Assembly: GCF_042242105.1 (NCBI RefSeq) | Contig: NC_092026.1 | Span: 19,805,191-19,869,190 of the forward strand | Direction: 5' to 3' | Length of the DNA stretch: 64,000 nucleotides | Source: Pempheris klunzingeri | Lineage: Eukaryota > Chordata > Actinopteri > Acropomatiformes > Pempheridae | In this document: positions 61,731 to 64,000 of the stretch, one piece after another | Layout of the letters: every line of letters starts with the position of its first letter | How positions within the stretch are numbered: the first letter of the stretch is position 1 | The notes under the pieces: model-generated | Databases searched by the model: none | Seen by the model: only the letters and a program-made list of their open reading frames with translations | Told to the model about the DNA's origin: nothing | Translations under genes and position numbers: made by a program

Positions 61731-63793
61731 CAACACTCTTTGTCCTTTCATGTCATGTTGCTGAGCAGTCAGAGACACAGAGATGAGAAGAAAGGAAGAA
61801 GGTCTGCCTGAAACAAAACAACAAAAAAACATCCAGTAGAACATTCAGTCTCATGTAACTCAGCTACAATTACACGATGAGAGGAGGGGACACGTTTATT
61901 TGTGATTTTAAGTGGAGGCAGTCAGGCAGGAGAGTTGACATGATGCCATAGAAACTAACTTCAGTAGCACCTGCAAGTATCAGTGTGTAGGAGAACTACC
62001 TGGACAGATTTCTGATAATTTTGTAAATATGCAGAGAAAAAACTGCATGCAAGACTTTCTAAAATAATAGGTTTCTTATCAAATCTGCATTGACAGCATT
62101 CTTTAAGAAGGCCGATCCAAACTATAAAAGCTCTTCTCTATTCAAAGGCTTTCAGTTGAAACAATCTAGATTATACAGTGTGTTGTCCGACCACATTTAA
62201 AGTGTTTACTTTTTCCGACTGGCCACTTTTAAAGGTGAGACGAAAAGCCTGTCATTATAGCCTCCTCCTGGCTGCGACATACTGACTACGATGTCTCCAA
62301 GAGCTCTGCGTCTTTATGCGTCTTTGTTGTCTTGGGGTGATGAATTGTACAAATGGGGATAAAGGTGCATGCTTTTATACAGTCTCTCTTCAAAGGCATT
62401 CATGGTGTTGCACACAATGAGTGACAGAAGAAGTTGTGTGAAGGAAAAATGCTGCATACTCTCTCACCTCAGTGCACTTTGTCAATCTGTGCATGAGGTG
62501 GCTGTGATTGTGATTGTCAGTTTTGGAAATACATTTTTTATTATTTTGTTAAATCTCTTCAATAGGAAACAAAAAGCTAAAAGCTATATCAAAGGGTAAA
62601 AAAAATATGTTATCAGATTTATTTCAGCTCTGTATTGGCTTCAAATATTGAGTATCAGTAGGTTTCCTTGTTTTATCCATGATAAAGACAGCGCCACGAT
62701 CTAATGTAAAACTTCTCTAGTAGCCCATTACATTGGGAATGCACATCCTTTCCCTTACTAAAGGAGGATCTGGGACCCATCCATCATTTCAAAACAGTGT
62801 TTGTGTACCAACAGTGCTGCCAAAACCCTCTGAAAAATACATCTCTGTTTATTTATTCTACAAGCTCATCTTGGACATCGGACAGTTAATGTGTTGTACT
62901 TCACTAGCTGTTGATTTTGGCGAACGTCATCCATTAGCAGCCTAACCTCATACCATCTCATTTTTTAAAACCTTTCCTGTGTGAAAACTCTGTTTATCCT
63001 TTGTGCCACGGAATGATATTTCAATTGTGTTCTGCATTTTCCAGAGGAGACCTGCTGTCCGTTTGTGTTTGCCGACTGGAACTTGAAAGCAATGGAGAGA
63101 TGGGTGGGAGCGCGTTTTTGTGTGTGCACGTGCATGCGTGTGCCAACGGACAACAAGGGCGACTCCATTTCTTAGGTCAAGCTTTGGGTCACCTCGGTTG
63201 CCCTGGTAACCCCGTTCTGGCTGGGTTGCTTGGCAACAATCCTCTTTTGTTCCAATTGATTTAATTTGAAGCATATCTTCCCTCGTCACCCCTGGCTCAC
63301 TGGCTCACCCTTCTCTCTCTCTCTTTCTCTCCCTCCCTTACTCCCTCTCTTCCTTCATCCTCTTTAGCCTCTCTCTTTTGCTGGAGCTTTAGGACTATTC
63401 CCCTTTTTCTAATCTTGGCCCTTCCTCGGGCATCGAGAGCCCTATCCTTCTTGTGCCTGCTGTATAAGTCCCTGCTGTTATCAGAAGGTTTTAAGAGTGG
63501 ATAGGTGTGTGTGTGTGTGTGTGTGTGTGCATAAGGGATAGAGAGTATGTGTGTCTGTGTGTGTTTGTGCAGTTGGTAAGCGGTGACTTTGCTTGCCTCT
63601 GTGTGTCAGTGCACCTATGGGGTGACATGTTTTTGGGCATGCAATGGAGTCAGAGGTGGGGAGTGGGTGTGCCTGTATGACAGAGTGCCTCAGTGTGCCT
63701 TTGTACCTCCTCTCTGTTTGCATCCTTTATAAAGTGGCCTTTGAGATTAAAAGCATCACTGTATCCATATGCATGTTTGTACAATAAAAATAT
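61731..63793 (+). other. Long intron, last part
   Basis: No supported gene. C/T-rich stretch at 63305-63370 and (GT)n at 63505-63530 with GT-rich flanks to 63580. Confidence 0.6.
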
Positions 63794-64000
63794 CTACACT
63801 TTATGGCCAAAGGTATGCAGACACAGAAATATTGCCCACATATTATGTAATTGCTACACATGCCATTCCAAAACCCTGGGCCGTAATGTGCTGCTATAAC
63901 ATCCTGCACGCTTCTCAGAAGGCTTTCTACAAGATTTTGGAGCCTGCCTGCAGGGATTTGCTTCAAGTCAGCCACAAGAGCATTTGTGAGGTCAAACACT
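63794..64000 (-). mobile_element. Tc1-like DNA transposon, terminal part, truncated by the window edge
   Basis: The terminal-repeat-like end reads 'ctacactttatggccaaagg' from 63794, after an AT-rich flank. On the minus strand the adjacent frame (63999 downward) reads DLKQIPAGRLQNLVESLLRS then VQDVIAA, which is the recognisable C-terminal end of Tc1-type transposases ('IP...LQNLVESLPRRV.AVIAA'). Substitutions in this motif and the missing usual end suggest a decayed copy. The rest of the element lies beyond 64000. Confidence 0.75.
63860..63999 (-). pseudogene. Tc1-like transposase C-terminal fragment
   Basis: Only about 45 recognisable residues are inside the window. The DDE catalytic residues, if present, would be beyond the right edge. 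The frame stays open but the sequence after AAHYGPGFW diverges from a normal terminus. Whether the full copy is intact cannot be judged here; decay is the likelier state. Confidence 0.6.

Overview
This window is vertebrate nuclear DNA, almost certainly from a ray-finned (teleost) fish. It has intron-split genes with GT-AG junctions, many dinucleotide microsatellites and several repeat families that I recognise as typical of teleost genomes. I see no bacterial, plasmid, viral or CRISPR-like content, and no operon-style or defence-type gene system. All recognised genes are on the + strand.

Layout. (1) 29-26571: the 3' four fifths of atp1a2, encoding the sodium/potassium ATPase alpha-2 subunit. 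Eighteen coding exons run from the '[10 protein letters not shown]' exon to the stop codon and encode residues about 211-1020. The N-terminal exons lie upstream of the window. (2) 26572-30428: 3'UTR and repeat-rich intergenic DNA, with a LINE 3' tail, AT satellites and a perfect 25-bp inverted repeat. (3) 30483-34402: a complete six-exon sdhc gene (169 aa), the cytochrome b560 membrane anchor of mitochondrial complex II. (4) 36059-36132: an intronless tRNA-Arg(UCU). (5) About 38100-40332: a GC-, microsatellite- and G/C-tract-rich 5' region, leading to a first coding exon that encodes a signal peptide (30 codons, ending in phase 1). This is probably a cell-adhesion type membrane protein, and cadm3 is my best guess. 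(6) 40333-64000: the first intron of that gene. It contains no coding sequence I can support. It holds candidate regulatory islands, several teleost repeats, a 1.2-kb pyrimidine-to-purine strand switch and, at the right edge, the end of a Tc1-like transposon.

How it fits together. From memory, ATP1A2, SDHC, CADM3 and a single-copy-type intronless tRNA-Arg-UCU all lie in human 1q23, so the window looks like a compacted piece of an ancient vertebrate neighbourhood. The genes do not share a pathway. The ATPase is a plasma-membrane ion pump of muscle and glia, SDHC is a mitochondrial respiratory subunit, and the tRNA closely resembles what I recall of the mammalian brain-enriched n-Tr20.

The points most worth following up are: the tRNA and its synteny; a 93-nt frame-preserving, stop-free intron inside the pump's beta-subunit-binding loop; an apparently additional intron in the nucleotide-binding domain; substitutions in two short motifs of the pump (the C-terminal pentapeptide and the beta-contact tetrapeptide); a perfect hairpin at 29138-29192; and paired homeodomain-type motifs in the long last intron.
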